Notes: generated from the sequence alone by a model not told the origin. DNA of 64,000 bases from JBFAPK01 sp040676675 (GCF_040676675.1 NZ_JBFAPK010000036.1:28510-92509); one strand, 5' to 3'. Positions 1 to 8,396 are shown, counted from the stretch's first letter. Numbers and translations: made by a program.

Positions 1-72
1 CTCGTCGTCCGGGACGCCCAGGGCGAGCGCCGCGGGACGAAACCGCCCCTGATGATCCATCGCTCAGCATGA
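1..72 (+). CDS. Possible 3' end of a gene cut by the window edge
   Basis: Frame 1 is open from the first base and stops at 70-72, giving 23 residues that end in PLMIHRSA. The composition looks more protein-like than the alternative frames, but the piece is too short to assign. It could be the tail of a gene entering from the left, convergent with the tautomerase gene, or it could be chance. Confidence 0.25.
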   Translation, partial: LVVRDAQGERRGTKPPLMIHRSA

Positions 73-155
73 TGCCATGAACGCGGCGACGTGAGGGCGC
101 GTCCATGGAAGCCGGTGGGCTGGCCCTGGCCGGTTCGCGGCGTTGGACGGTCTGG

Positions 156-542
156 CTATGCCGTGACGACAACCCCACCGATGCCCGTACGGCCGGCCCG
201 GGTGCCTACGAGTTCGACCGTCACGCCAGCGCGGACGCGTTCCCCGAAGACGTCGACGATGGCGTCCGTGACCCCGGAGACCAGGCGGGCGACGATCTCG
301 TCGGCGTCGGGTCGGCTGAACGCGGCTTCCTTGATGCCGAACGTGACGCTGGGTGAGGGCGCCTCTGCCGGCACGCCGCCGATGCCCCATCGGTTGGACG
401 GCAGGCCGATCAGCTGCACGACCGCGATGCTCCGGGCCCATTCCCCGTAGACCGCGACGACCGCGTCGGTCAGCTTCGCGATCAGCGCGGTCTCGCGTCC
501 GGCCAGGTCGTTCTCCAGTACGTGGACGCTGAGGTGGGGCAT
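156..542 (-). CDS. Tandem 4-oxalocrotonate tautomerase-like protein
   Basis: The product is 128 residues with two tautomerase-like halves. Each half has the small beta-alpha-beta layout and ends in a similar RxGIGGV segment (WGIGGVPA in the first, TGIGGVVVTA in the second). I chose the ATG at 542 because it puts proline directly after Met (MPHLSVHV); tautomerases of this superfamily use the freed N-terminal Pro as catalytic base. Only the first half can have that Pro, so the fused subunit would be asymmetric. An open frame extends upstream to 617 but would bury the proline. The gene is divergent from a MarR regulator, with an inverted repeat between them, so it is probably the regulator's target. 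The substrate is unknown. Confidence 0.8.
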   Translation of the reverse strand: MPHLSVHVLENDLAGRETALIAKLTDAVVAVYGEWARSIAVVQLIGLPSNRWGIGGVPAEAPSPSVTFGIKEAAFSRPDADEIVARLVSGVTDAIVDVFGERVRAGVTVELVGTRAGRTGIGGVVVTA

Positions 543-575
543 ACGATCCTCCGGGAACAGGGTTGATGGCAAATT

Positions 576-593
576 AGCTTTGAGAGCAAAGGT
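576..593. promoter_or_regulatory. Putative MarR operator
   Basis: The repeat is CTTTG-agag-CAAAG at 578-591, extendable to AGCTTTG/CAAAGGT with one mismatch. It sits in an AT-rich patch of the 68-bp gap between the divergent tautomerase and MarR genes. The position and the short palindromic arms fit an operator controlling both genes. This is inferred from sequence only. Confidence 0.5.
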
Positions 594-610
594 ATTTGGA
601 GGGTGGGTGG

Positions 611-1084
611 ATGTCAACGCCCAACACCACGGACGACACGGTCAGGGAGCTGCTCCTGGTGATGCCGAGGCTGGTCGGCAGGATCAAACGCCTGCCGTTG
701 CCGGAGGAGTTGCGGTCGCTCGACCTGGCACCGAGGCACCTGTCGATGCTGTCCCTGCTCCTGCTCGACGGCCCCCTGACCGTCTCTGAGCTGGCCGGGA
801 TGCTCGGTGTGGCACCGACCACCGTGAGCCTGATCGTGAGCGACCTGAGCCGCAAGGGTGTCCTGGTGCGGCGCGAGGACGACGCCGACCGCCGCCGACG
901 CATCGTCGACATCAGCCCGGAGAGCCGCCCCGCCATCGCCCAATGGCTCTCTCCGGGTGCCCACGCGTGGCGACACGCCCTCGACCCGCTGAGCCCAGCT
1001 CAACAACGGAGCTTCGTCGACACCCTGCTCAGGTACGAGGCAGCGGTCTCCGCCGCGAGACAGGCGACACCGGAGCACGGTTAG
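611..1084 (+). CDS. MarR family transcriptional regulator
   Basis: This is a 157-residue winged-helix regulator. The core reads LTVSELAGMLGVAPTTVSLIVSDLSRKG, split here as LTVSELAGMLGV and APTTVSLIVSDL, for the recognition HTH. The wing follows as RREDDADRRRRIVDIS, whose DxxDRR pattern is typical of MarR. The ATG at 611 was chosen over the one at 596 because GGAGGG lies at 598-603 with 7-bp spacing. MarR dimers usually repress a divergent gene and release it on binding a small phenolic or similar ligand. Here the divergent gene is the tautomerase, and the dyad at 576-593 is the likely binding site. The ligand cannot be read from the sequence. Confidence 0.88.
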   Translation: MSTPNTTDDTVRELLLVMPRLVGRIKRLPLPEELRSLDLAPRHLSMLSLLLLDGPLTVSELAGMLGVAPTTVSLIVSDLSRKGVLVRREDDADRRRRIVDISPESRPAIAQWLSPGAHAWRHALDPLSPAQQRSFVDTLLRYEAAVSAARQATPEHG

Positions 1085-1167
1085 CGGCCATAGCTGGAGC
1101 GGGCGGTCGAACCCGGGCGGGAGAACAAGACTGTTTCCCCGAGGGCCACGCGGCTAGCGTCCGGAGT

Positions 1168-1707
1168 GTGAACGGTGAAGTGATCATCCTGACCGGCCCG
1201 CCGGCCGCGGGGAAGACAACGGTGGCTGAGCTGCTCGCTGTCGACGCGAGCGTCCCGACAGTCCACCTAGCGACCGACTGGTTCTACCGCTCGATCCGCA
1301 CCGGATTCGTTCTTCCGTTCCTGCCCGAGGCACAGCGGCAGAACGAGGTGGTCGTCGAAGCGATCGTCGGAAGCGTCGCGACGTTCGCGCGCGGCGGCTA
1401 CGACGTCGTGGTCGATGGAATCGTCGGACCGTGGTTCCTACCACCGTTTCGGGCGGTCTCGGCACACGACAACCTGGTGATGTCCTACGTCGTCCTCAGA
1501 CCCGACCTGGACACGACGCTGTCGCGCGCGAAACAGCGCGTCGGCCACGAACTGAAGGACGTCGACGCAATCACCGGCCTGCACGCCGCATTCGGACACC
1601 TCGGAAATCTCGAGCACCACGCGATCGACACCGGGGACCTCGACGCGCAACGGACGGCAGCTGAAGTTCGGCGCGTCCTCGCCTCAGGCGAATACCGGCT
1701 CAGGTGA
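1168..1707 (+). CDS. P-loop kinase, chloramphenicol phosphotransferase-like
   Basis: The 179-residue product starts with a Walker A motif, ILTGPPAAGKTT, at residues 8-18. A DVVVDG segment in mid-protein and an ATDWFYRSIRTG segment resemble the small-molecule kinase family that includes chloramphenicol phosphotransferase. Such enzymes transfer the ATP gamma-phosphate to a hydroxyl of a small substrate. I cannot tell whether this one acts on an antibiotic. The GTG at 1168 starts the conserved part; the open frame runs upstream to 943 inside the MarR gene without similarity. The GGAG at 1163 is too close to be an ideal ribosome site. A decayed DUF1877 gene follows in the same frame right after the stop. 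Confidence 0.7.
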   Translation: MNGEVIILTGPPAAGKTTVAELLAVDASVPTVHLATDWFYRSIRTGFVLPFLPEAQRQNEVVVEAIVGSVATFARGGYDVVVDGIVGPWFLPPFRAVSAHDNLVMSYVVLRPDLDTTLSRAKQRVGHELKDVDAITGLHAAFGHLGNLEHHAIDTGDLDAQRTAAEVRRVLASGEYRLR

Positions 1708-1965
1708 GTTCGGCGAGTCGCGGTCCGCGCGGCAACCGGCCCGGATGCCGTCCGCGCCGTCGCCACCGGACTGGACTCGCTGGATGTCGAGGCACTGCGC
1801 TCCCGGTACGACCCGGATGCGATGGCGACGGCCAAGACCTACCCCCTCGGCTGGGCCAACTACGGCGCCGCGCTCGACAACCTCGTCGCGCACTTCGTCG
1901 AGCTGCGCCGGTTCTATCGGACCGCGGCCGACAACGGCCGGGCGGCGCTCCTCGCCATCACCTGA
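1708..1965 (+). pseudogene. Remnant of a DUF1877 (YfbM-like) gene
   Basis: The frame directly after the kinase stop reads ALRSRYDPDAMATAKTYP, then LGWANYGAALDNLVAHFVEL and RRFYRTAADNGRAALLAIT before TGA at 1963-1965. This is the C-terminal pattern of DUF1877: YDP-x-xM, a P-x-xW step, a helix, then FYRxAAxxGxAxL. There is no start codon or N-terminal half, so about 60-80 C-terminal residues survive of a protein that is normally about 150-170 long. It is in frame with the upstream kinase, separated only by the TGA at 1705-1707. The family assignment is from memory of its motif pattern. Confidence 0.6.
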
Positions 1966-2134
1966 CGCACGTGAGCGGGTCCGGCGAGGACGTAACCCAC
2001 ACCTGGCCTTGCTGCGGCCTCCCCCGGCGAACATCGCCCGGCGCCAACCAGCCCACGCCCGGCGGCGGGTACGGTGCCGGTGCCACCGGCGCCAGGAGGC
2101 CCGCTCCCGCGCCTGTTACCGATGCGCCGGGGGC

Positions 2135-2569
2135 TCAGGCGAAGTCGGGATGGTCGAGGTCGACCGTCACCGCGTTGCCCAGGTTGTTCGTGAACGTGGC
2201 CGTAGAGCCGCGCACCTCCGCCTTTTCGAACGGGTTGGAGTCGGTCAGCGTCACAATCCACATCAGGTTTCGGTCCTTGTCCAACCGGGCGAAGAAGCCT
2301 TCGGAACCGTGGGCTCCATCACCGCCGCAGACGTAACCCGAGCCGTCTGGTACGGGCACGTCTGCGCCGCGGAGGATGTCGATCTGAGTTACGTTGTCGG
2401 GGTCCTCGCCCAGCATGGCGTCAAGAGCGAGCGGCGGTCCGAGTTCGAACCCGTCCAACCGTGCGCCGCCACTCAGTTCGACGGCGCGCGCGGAGCCGTC
2501 CGCCCGGTAGAGGCCGTCCCGCCCCGGCGCGAGGCCCTCGGCCCACAGTTGAACGATCCTGCTAGGCAT
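2135..2569 (-). CDS. Hypothetical protein
   Basis: This encodes 144 residues starting MPSRIVQLWAEGL, with no signal peptide or membrane segment. The composition is acidic and beta-rich, ending TFTNNLGNAVTVDLDHPDFA. I do not recognise a family. It lies alone on the minus strand among broken genes (DUF1877 remnant downstream, another remnant divergent upstream). A soluble, single-domain orphan in this setting could be an immunity-type protein, but nothing in the sequence shows that. Confidence 0.6.
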   Translation of the reverse strand: MPSRIVQLWAEGLAPGRDGLYRADGSARAVELSGGARLDGFELGPPLALDAMLGEDPDNVTQIDILRGADVPVPDGSGYVCGGDGAHGSEGFFARLDKDRNLMWIVTLTDSNPFEKAEVRGSTATFTNNLGNAVTVDLDHPDFA

Positions 2570-2673
2570 CTCTTGCCCGCCCTTGTATTCCGCTTGGCAG
2601 CTCGCATCCGGCCGACCGCAGGTTATCGCGGGCTGCCGTCTCGTGGACGTACCCCGGCTGGCATGCTCGTGGC

Positions 2674-2951
2674 GTGGGAGTGCTCTACGACTACTTCGTT
2701 GCTTCCTCGGACGACGAGGCGGCCGCCACGATCGACCTGCCGGGCGGTCCGGGCGGACCGTTGCCGCCGTTGCCGATGCCGCCGCGTGAGATCGTCGCCA
2801 GGTACGGGCAGGAGGGTCTACGTCGGTTCCTCAGGCCGGTGGCCCGCAGGTCCGCGAGCGGGGCCCCGGCCATCTTCTCGGCGAGTTCGCCGTCTTGGCC
2901 CGAGAAGCCCGTACGCGGGAAGCCCACCTCTACTGCTGGGTCTGCGTCTGA
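2674..2951 (+). pseudogene. Remnant of an actinobacterial GVLYDYF...LYCWVCV family gene
   Basis: From the GTG at 2674 the frame reads GVLYDYFVASSDDEAAATID, the N-terminus of a hypothetical protein family I recall in actinomycetes. That frame then degenerates. Another frame from about 2823 reads GHLLGEFAVLAREARTREAH followed by LYCWVCV and TGA at 2949-2951, which matches the typical C-terminus of the same family. The two ends are in different frames only about 70 codons apart, so most of the middle has been deleted and the frame shifted. Function unknown. Confidence 0.5.
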
Positions 2952-3048
2952 TCCGTCCGCGCCGTCCGCGCGTGATCGGGAGCCCCGGCGGTTGGCCAGG
3001 GAGCAACTGTCCGAGGTGCCGCAGACCAGCCCGCATCGCCGGAGGTGC

Positions 3049-4089
3049 CTACCTGTCCCGATCGCCCGGTTCCACCACCACCGCGCGAGCTACAGCAGAG
3101 AGCGCGGCGATGCCGTCGCTGAGGGCTCGTCGGCCCTCGGCGGTGATGCGGGCCCACGACGGCAGTTCGTCGGAATCCTCCGGTGGACCGGCGGTGATCA
3201 GGTCTTCGTGGGCCATTCTGGCGAGCTTGCGAACGGCGGTCGCTACCCTTCTGCCCGCGATCAGTCGCAGTTCGTCGGCGTCGGCTCGACCGTCACGGGC
3301 GAGCACGGCGAGCAGCCGCAGTTCGATGTCGTCCAGCAGGCGGGTGACCACGTCGACGAACAGCCGGGTGTTGTGGCGCGGCTCGACCGCGACGACCGCC
3401 GCGGAGCTGTCGGCCAGGTTCAGCACGAACACGTCGCGGTTGCCGCCGAGGATTGCCGGCAGGTCGTCCGTGTCGCCTCGGCGTCCGATTGACACCGACA
3501 TGTTGTCCGCATCGCGGGTGTAGGAGCCGAACGGGCTGAGCAGGGAAATGCCTTGCCGGCGCAGCACGATCCCCCGGACGAACCCCAGCCGTAGAGTCCC
3601 GGTCAGCTCGACCGCACCCCGATCGCCACGCCAGAGCGACAGCTCGGTCGGTGACACCGCCACCGTCACCCGATCGCGCGGGGCGAACGTACCGAACGAT
3701 GTACAGGCCAGGCATTCGCACGAGCCTGGTTCGGACCCTCTCCGCCTCGGGTGCAGGACGTACGAGGTGTGGATGGGAAGAGCCGCCAGGGGCAGCCCGA
3801 CCGCCTGCGGCACGTGCACCGCCGCGGCCGTCAGCGTCGACAGGCGCCGGCGGCCGCCGATGTCGATCAGCCACAGCAGTGCCAGCGCCACGAGGACGAC
3901 CACGGTGACGACGGCCGCCCAGGCCGGCATCAGCGCCGACGCGCAGACCAGGAGCAACACGGCGGTCGCGGCCGCGCCGAGCGCGCCGATGACCGGCGGT
4001 CCGGGACGCAGGGAGAGCTTCACTCCTCGCGCTGCCAGGTAGGTACCGACGGCGACGCCCACGAAAAGGCCCGAAGCGAGATATTCCAT
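3049..4089 (-). CDS. Membrane protein with C-terminal winged-helix-like region
   Basis: The product has 346 residues. Three hydrophobic segments lie at about residues 5-20, 33-56 and 58-77. A cytoplasmic-looking central domain follows with a CECLAC cysteine pair region near residue 125. The last 90 residues look helical, with RRVATAVRKLARMAHEDLIT followed by ITAEGRRALSDGI, reminiscent of the HTH-plus-wing layout of PadR/MarR proteins. I do not recognise the family as a whole. A membrane-tethered DNA-binding or sensor protein is possible. It stands alone, with small broken genes downstream and about 300 bp of gene-free sequence upstream. Confidence 0.6.
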   Translation of the reverse strand: MEYLASGLFVGVAVGTYLAARGVKLSLRPGPPVIGALGAAATAVLLLVCASALMPAWAAVVTVVVLVALALLWLIDIGGRRRLSTLTAAAVHVPQAVGLPLAALPIHTSYVLHPRRRGSEPGSCECLACTSFGTFAPRDRVTVAVSPTELSLWRGDRGAVELTGTLRLGFVRGIVLRRQGISLLSPFGSYTRDADNMSVSIGRRGDTDDLPAILGGNRDVFVLNLADSSAAVVAVEPRHNTRLFVDVVTRLLDDIELRLLAVLARDGRADADELRLIAGRRVATAVRKLARMAHEDLITAGPPEDSDELPSWARITAEGRRALSDGIAALSAVARAVVVEPGDRDR

Positions 4090-4385
4090 GACGCCCCCAT
4101 CCCAACGCCGTCATGGTATTCGTGCGCACCCGTGCGGTGACTCGGGCGGCCGACCTATCCGTTCGTCCACGACCATGACGCCGCTCGAGCATGGGCCAGC
4201 TACGGACTGTGATCACCTCGGCCGGCAGTACCCATTGACAGCGGTGGCTGAGCGCCTGGATGGGCGTCTGCGCCACTTCGTTGGCCGAGCCAACCGACCC
4301 GGGGCAATACCCGGGACCGGCACCACCACAATGTCGGGCACGTGGCTCCACGACCGAGCCAGATCATGATTGCGACGGGCGGACC

Positions 4386-5138
4386 ATGAACAGCTCCGAC
4401 ACGACGACCCTGTGGCGGCCCACCGGGCAGGCCGAACTCGACCTCGTTGCGGCATCGGGGTGGCTGGCCTGGCCACCACGCCTGCCGGAGCAGCCGATTT
4501 TCTACCCCGTGCTCAATCGCTGGTACGCCACGAAGATAGCCCGGGAGTGGAACGTTCCCGCGGAGGGCATCGGCTACGTGACGCGGTTCGACGTCCAACG
4601 TTCGTACCTGGACCGTTACGAGGTTCACCAGGCCGGCGGCCGCGACGTACTGGAGTACTGGATTCCCGCGGAAGAACTCGACGACCTCAACGACCACATT
4701 GTCGGCGCGATCGTCGAGGAAGCCTGTTATCGCGGGCCGGTGACCGACCAGGAGTTCACCGAGGCCGACCGGGCTTTGGGGCGAGAGCTGCCTGCCGCAT
4801 GGCGAAGCTACCTCCAGAGCGAGTCGTGGTTTCAGCGGGGCTGGATGACGAGCGGCGCCTACGTCCAGCTGAATTCGCCGCGCGAGATGCTCGAGCTGCA
4901 TGACGCATGGGACGAAGGCACCGACGCGCACCCCGGCGTCGCGATCATCGGCGGCGACGGCTCCCGTGAACAGCTCGTGCTCGACCTGCGCAGCGACCCC
5001 GCACCCGTGCTGTTGGCGGACGTCTCAAGCGACGGATGGAACAGCGCGATCCGGCAGGCCGACGACGTCAGCCAGCTCATCGGCCGCATCGAGGCGGGCA
5101 CCTTCGAGTTCGACTTTGGAGAAGAGCGAGGGTGGTGA
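4386..5138 (+). CDS. ADP-ribosylation/crystallin J1-like domain fused to SMI1/KNR4 domain
   Basis: The 250-residue product has two parts. Residues 1-115 (LWRPTGQAELDLVAASGW, then FYPVLNRWYATKIAREWN and EYWIPAEELDDLNDHIVG) match what I recall as the small 'ADP-ribosylation/crystallin J1' proteins of bacteria. Residues 120-250 have the SMI1/KNR4 (SUKH) pattern: FTEADRALGRELPAAWRSYL, then a glycine-containing SGAYVQLNSPREMLELHDAW segment and an FG-type ending. SUKH proteins often serve as immunity proteins to contact-dependent toxins; this is family knowledge, not shown here. The ATG at 4386 begins the conserved region; the frame is open 42 codons further upstream. No toxin gene is adjacent. Confidence 0.65.
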   Translation: MNSSDTTTLWRPTGQAELDLVAASGWLAWPPRLPEQPIFYPVLNRWYATKIAREWNVPAEGIGYVTRFDVQRSYLDRYEVHQAGGRDVLEYWIPAEELDDLNDHIVGAIVEEACYRGPVTDQEFTEADRALGRELPAAWRSYLQSESWFQRGWMTSGAYVQLNSPREMLELHDAWDEGTDAHPGVAIIGGDGSREQLVLDLRSDPAPVLLADVSSDGWNSAIRQADDVSQLIGRIEAGTFEFDFGEERGW

Positions 5139-5168
5139 TCAAGCTTGCCCGCGCGAGAGGATCACGCG

Positions 5169-5432
5169 ATGTGGGTGAGCCGTCGGGGCGAAGCAACGGG
5201 AGAACCGACATCCGAGCAGGTGGAGCAGTGGCACCGGCGGATGTCCCCGCCGGAGAACGAGATCCCGGCCAGCGTCGGGCTGGCGGTCCTACTCGGCCGA
5301 ACGGACGACGTGGCGGTCGGCATCACCCAGGTCGAGGCGTTCTCGACGGGTTTTCGGTTCGCGTTGGCCGTCCGGGTGCGCCAGCCACGACCGGAACTCG
5401 CCCGCGCCCCGGTCGCCGTCTGGATCGCATGA
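5169..5432 (+). CDS. Truncated hypothetical protein
   Basis: This encodes 87 residues. The segment SPPENEIPASVGLAVLLGRT followed by DDVAVGITQVEAFSTGFRFA looks like the N-terminal half of an actinobacterial family that I remember as roughly 150-200 residues long. The frame then runs into unrelated sequence (ARAPVAVWIA) and stops, so the gene is probably truncated. The ATG at 5169 is preceded by GAGAGG at 5155-5160 with 8-bp spacing; an upstream ATG at 5145 is possible. It begins 30 bp after the SMI1/KNR4 gene and may be co-transcribed with it. Confidence 0.45.
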   Translation: MWVSRRGEATGEPTSEQVEQWHRRMSPPENEIPASVGLAVLLGRTDDVAVGITQVEAFSTGFRFALAVRVRQPRPELARAPVAVWIA

Positions 5433-5531
5433 TGATGCCAGCCGCCCTCACCCTGGCCCACCCACGCCGCCGCAGCCAGAGAAGCAGGAGACGGGTCGTC
5501 TCGGCCGTCCTGGTCGGAACACCTCCGCACC

Positions 5532-6317
5532 TCAAGGAAGATCGATATTGACGGCCGCGATGCAGGCCCGCAGTACCGTTTCGAGCAGATCACGGCTGAT
5601 CTGTTCGTACTCCTGCCGTACTCCGCCATCAGCGAACCCGAGGTCGTTCCACGACCCCATGCCCCCGAACACCCAGGCCGCCAGCGCCCTGTCGGCCAGG
5701 CGGGGACCATCAGCATCGGGCCACGACACCGGAAACAGGTCCCGAGGGCGCCCAGCGCGCGGAGTCGCGTCCCGCGCCGGTTGCCGGCGAGCCTCGGCGA
5801 ACACCCGCGCCCACGTTGGTAACTGCTGCCGGACGGCGAACTCGGTGGCCTTCTCCAGCGCTTGGTCCAACTCGTGGCTGGCCGTGCCCATGCCGACCCG
5901 CGCCGGGACGACCGGCCGAGGCTGGGAGACGTAGTTGGCGATCAAAATCTGGGCGCCGTCGGCCACCCGCGCGCCAGCACTCCACTGCGACTTCCACAGG
6001 CGACTGCCAGCCGAGCCGGTGCCCAACAGCCCGATCGGTACGCCGCCCACGAACCCCGCGCTCGCCGGCGCGGGCAGCCCGCCGGGCCAGTCGGCGGCCC
6101 CGAGGTCCGCAACGGCGAACCACAGCCGGTCTACCCCGTCGTCGGCCAAACGATCAACCCACGCCTCTACGCCCACCACCGAGTCGAACGCAACCAGATC
6201 CGCGAATTGTGGAAGGCCGAGCAGACCATCCGCCCGGGAGAGGCCGCCGCGCGATTGCGCGAGCCCCATCGTGACGTGCGTCGCGATGGCTAGGCACTGG
6301 GCCAGTTCACCGTTCAT
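5532..6317 (-). CDS. Hypothetical protein
   Basis: The start at MNGELAQCLAIATHVTMGLA (6317) gives 261 residues; the frame stays open upstream to 6386 without convincing coding character. The protein is soluble, Trp- and Ala-rich, with segments such as DRLWFAVADLGAADWPGGLP and AWVFGGMGSWNDLGFADGG. No family is recognised. It closes the accessory stretch and is convergent with the truncated gene at 5169-5432. Confidence 0.6.
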   Translation of the reverse strand: MNGELAQCLAIATHVTMGLAQSRGGLSRADGLLGLPQFADLVAFDSVVGVEAWVDRLADDGVDRLWFAVADLGAADWPGGLPAPASAGFVGGVPIGLLGTGSAGSRLWKSQWSAGARVADGAQILIANYVSQPRPVVPARVGMGTASHELDQALEKATEFAVRQQLPTWARVFAEARRQPARDATPRAGRPRDLFPVSWPDADGPRLADRALAAWVFGGMGSWNDLGFADGGVRQEYEQISRDLLETVLRACIAAVNIDLP

Positions 6318-6486
6318 GGACGCGCAGCATAACCAAAACGAGCGCGCCGGCTGGCGCTCGAGCCTGTGCGATGGGGTCGAACGCACCGGACGCGTCGGCC
6401 CGGCCGAGAAGCGCTCGCCGTCCGGCCCAGTAGACGGTACCGGCCATGCCGCCCCACGGGCACGCGGGGCGACTCGACCCGGCGGC

Positions 6487-7200
6487 TCAGAGCGCCGAGC
6501 GCGGTTTCGGCGTCACCAGGCCGGTCTCGTACGCGGTGATCACCAGCTGCGCCCGGTCCCGCGCGCCGAGCTTGCTGAGCAGGCGCCCGACGTGGGTCTT
6601 CACGGTGCCGAGCGTCACGTGCAGCTCCTGCGCGATCTCCGCGTTGGACCGTCCGCGGGCGATCAGGCCCAGCACCTCGCGCTCCCGCCCGGTGATGGCC
6701 TCCAGCCCGGCCCGCGCGCCGGCCCGACCGGCGAACGTGGCGATCAGCCGCCGGGTGACCCGCGGTGCCAACAGCTCCTCCCCCGAGGCGACCACCCGGA
6801 TGCCGGCCAGCAGCTCGGCGGCCGTCACGTCCTTGACCAGGAACCCGCTGGCGCCCGCCCGCAGGGCGGCGTAGACGTACTCGTTCAGGTCGAAGGTGGT
6901 GAGGATGAGCACCCGTACGGAGCCGGTCTCCGGCCCCGCGCAGATCTGTCGGGTCGCCTCGATGCCGTCCAGCTCCGGCATCCGTACGTCCATCAGCACC
7001 ACGTCGGGCCGCCGCCGCCGGGCCAGCCGTACCGCCTCGGCGCCGGTGCCGGCCTCCCCCACCGCGGCGAAGCCCGGCGACACCTCCAGCAGGGCCCGGA
7101 AGCTCTCCCGCATGAGCGCGTGGTCGTCGGCGAGCAGCACCCGGATGTCCGGCACGGACGGGTCGGACGGCCGGTCCGGGGTGGACGGGTCGGCGGTCAC
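6487..7200 (-). CDS. LuxR/NarL-type response regulator
   Basis: This is a 237-residue two-domain regulator. The receiver has the acidic pair in VLLADDHALMRESF, phospho-acceptor Asp71 in VVLMDVRMPELDG, and the conserved Lys in GFLVKD. A LuxR-type HTH follows near residues 165-225 (ITGREREVLGLIARGRSNAE, then GTVKTHVGRLLSKLG). GTG at 7200 is the start and overlaps the sensor kinase stop by 4 bp, so the pair is translationally coupled. The divergent ABC exporter and the inverted repeat at 8427-8474 suggest that it regulates that exporter. Confidence 0.92.
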   Translation of the reverse strand: MTADPSTPDRPSDPSVPDIRVLLADDHALMRESFRALLEVSPGFAAVGEAGTGAEAVRLARRRRPDVVLMDVRMPELDGIEATRQICAGPETGSVRVLILTTFDLNEYVYAALRAGASGFLVKDVTAAELLAGIRVVASGEELLAPRVTRRLIATFAGRAGARAGLEAITGREREVLGLIARGRSNAEIAQELHVTLGTVKTHVGRLLSKLGARDRAQLVITAYETGLVTPKPRSAL

Positions 7201-8396
7201 GCCGCCTCCTCCGCCGTCGCGTACGGGATCTCGGCGACCACCCGGAAGCCGCCCTCCGGCCGCGGCCCGGCGCTGAGGGTGCCCCCGTACGTCGACACCC
7301 GCTCGCGCATGCCGATGAGGCCGCGCCCGGCGGGTCGCCGGCCGGACGGCCGGTGCGCGCGACCGTCGTCCAGGACCTCGATGCGCACCCGGGCGTCCCG
7401 GACCCGCACCGTCACCCGGCAGTGGCCGGCCCGCGCGTGCCGCACCACGTTGGTGAGCGACTCCTGGACGATCCGGAAGACGGTGAGGTCGACCGCCTGC
7501 GGCAGGTCGTCGGCGCCGTCCAGGCTCAGCTCCACCCGCAGCCCGGCGGAGCGCAGCCGGTCGGCGAGGTCGGGCAGGTCGGCGGTGCCGGGCGCCGGAC
7601 CGAGTTCGGCGGCCGGGTCGGTCTCCGCGCGCAGCACGTCGAGCAGCCGCCGGATCTCGGTGAGCGCGGCTCGGCTGGTCCGCTCGATGGTCACCAGGGC
7701 GGCCCGGGTCTCCGCCGGCCGCTGCTCGGCGATGTGGTTGGCCACGGTGGCCTTCACCGCGATCAGGCTCATGCTGTGCCCGACGATGTCGTGCAGTTCC
7801 CGGGCGATCCGCAGCCGCTCGGCCGCGACCGCGTCGCGCGCGAGTTGGCGGGCGAGGTCGGCCTGGACCGCCCGGCGCCAGCGGACCACCCGGCCGATCG
7901 CCCAGGCGGCGGCCACCGCCACCGCCGCCATGCCCAGCTCCACCTGCCACCACAGCGGCGCCTCGCTGGCCGGCGCGTCGACCGGATCGATGCCCAACCG
8001 CTGGTAGAGCCACGGAATGGTGGCCGCCGGCGCGGCCAGGCCGCTGGCGAGGGCGACCGCCGCGCCGACGGGGCCCGACGCGGTGGCCGCCGTGTAGCCC
8101 GCCAGCGTGACCGGCAGGTAGGTCACCCAGATGACCCCGGGCCCCACGACGCCGAACGCGGTGGCCACCGCGGCGGCCACCGTCACGCCGGCGAAGACCG
8201 GCAACGGCCACCGCCGGCGGACCGCCACCGGCAGACCCACCGCCGCGGCCGCCAGCCACGCCACCCACGCCGGCCCGGCGAAGGGCGGACCCGGCGGTTC
8301 GAGCGTGGCGTGGGCCGCGAGAGACACCAGTACGGTGGCGGTCACACCGTCCACCACGGTGCCGCGTACGTCGAATCCGAACCGCCTGGAACGCAC
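7197..8396 (-). CDS. HisKA_3-type sensor histidine kinase
   Basis: The protein has 399 residues. Residues 15-175 contain four or five hydrophobic segments with very short loops and no large extracellular sensor domain, which suggests sensing within the membrane. The dimerisation/phospho-acceptor box is RIARELHDIVGHSMSLIAVK, with His202 as the phosphorylated residue. A HATPase domain follows with N-box ESLTNVVRHA and a GRGLIGMRERV lid region. This is the DesK/NarX-like class common in actinomycetes, often paired with ABC exporters that respond to envelope stress or antimicrobial peptides. It is co-transcribed with the response regulator. Confidence 0.9.
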   Translation of the reverse strand: MRSRRFGFDVRGTVVDGVTATVLVSLAAHATLEPPGPPFAGPAWVAWLAAAAVGLPVAVRRRWPLPVFAGVTVAAAVATAFGVVGPGVIWVTYLPVTLAGYTAATASGPVGAAVALASGLAAPAATIPWLYQRLGIDPVDAPASEAPLWWQVELGMAAVAVAAAWAIGRVVRWRRAVQADLARQLARDAVAAERLRIARELHDIVGHSMSLIAVKATVANHIAEQRPAETRAALVTIERTSRAALTEIRRLLDVLRAETDPAAELGPAPGTADLPDLADRLRSAGLRVELSLDGADDLPQAVDLTVFRIVQESLTNVVRHARAGHCRVTVRVRDARVRIEVLDDGRAHRPSGRRPAGRGLIGMRERVSTYGGTLSAGPRPEGGFRVVAEIPYATAEEAA

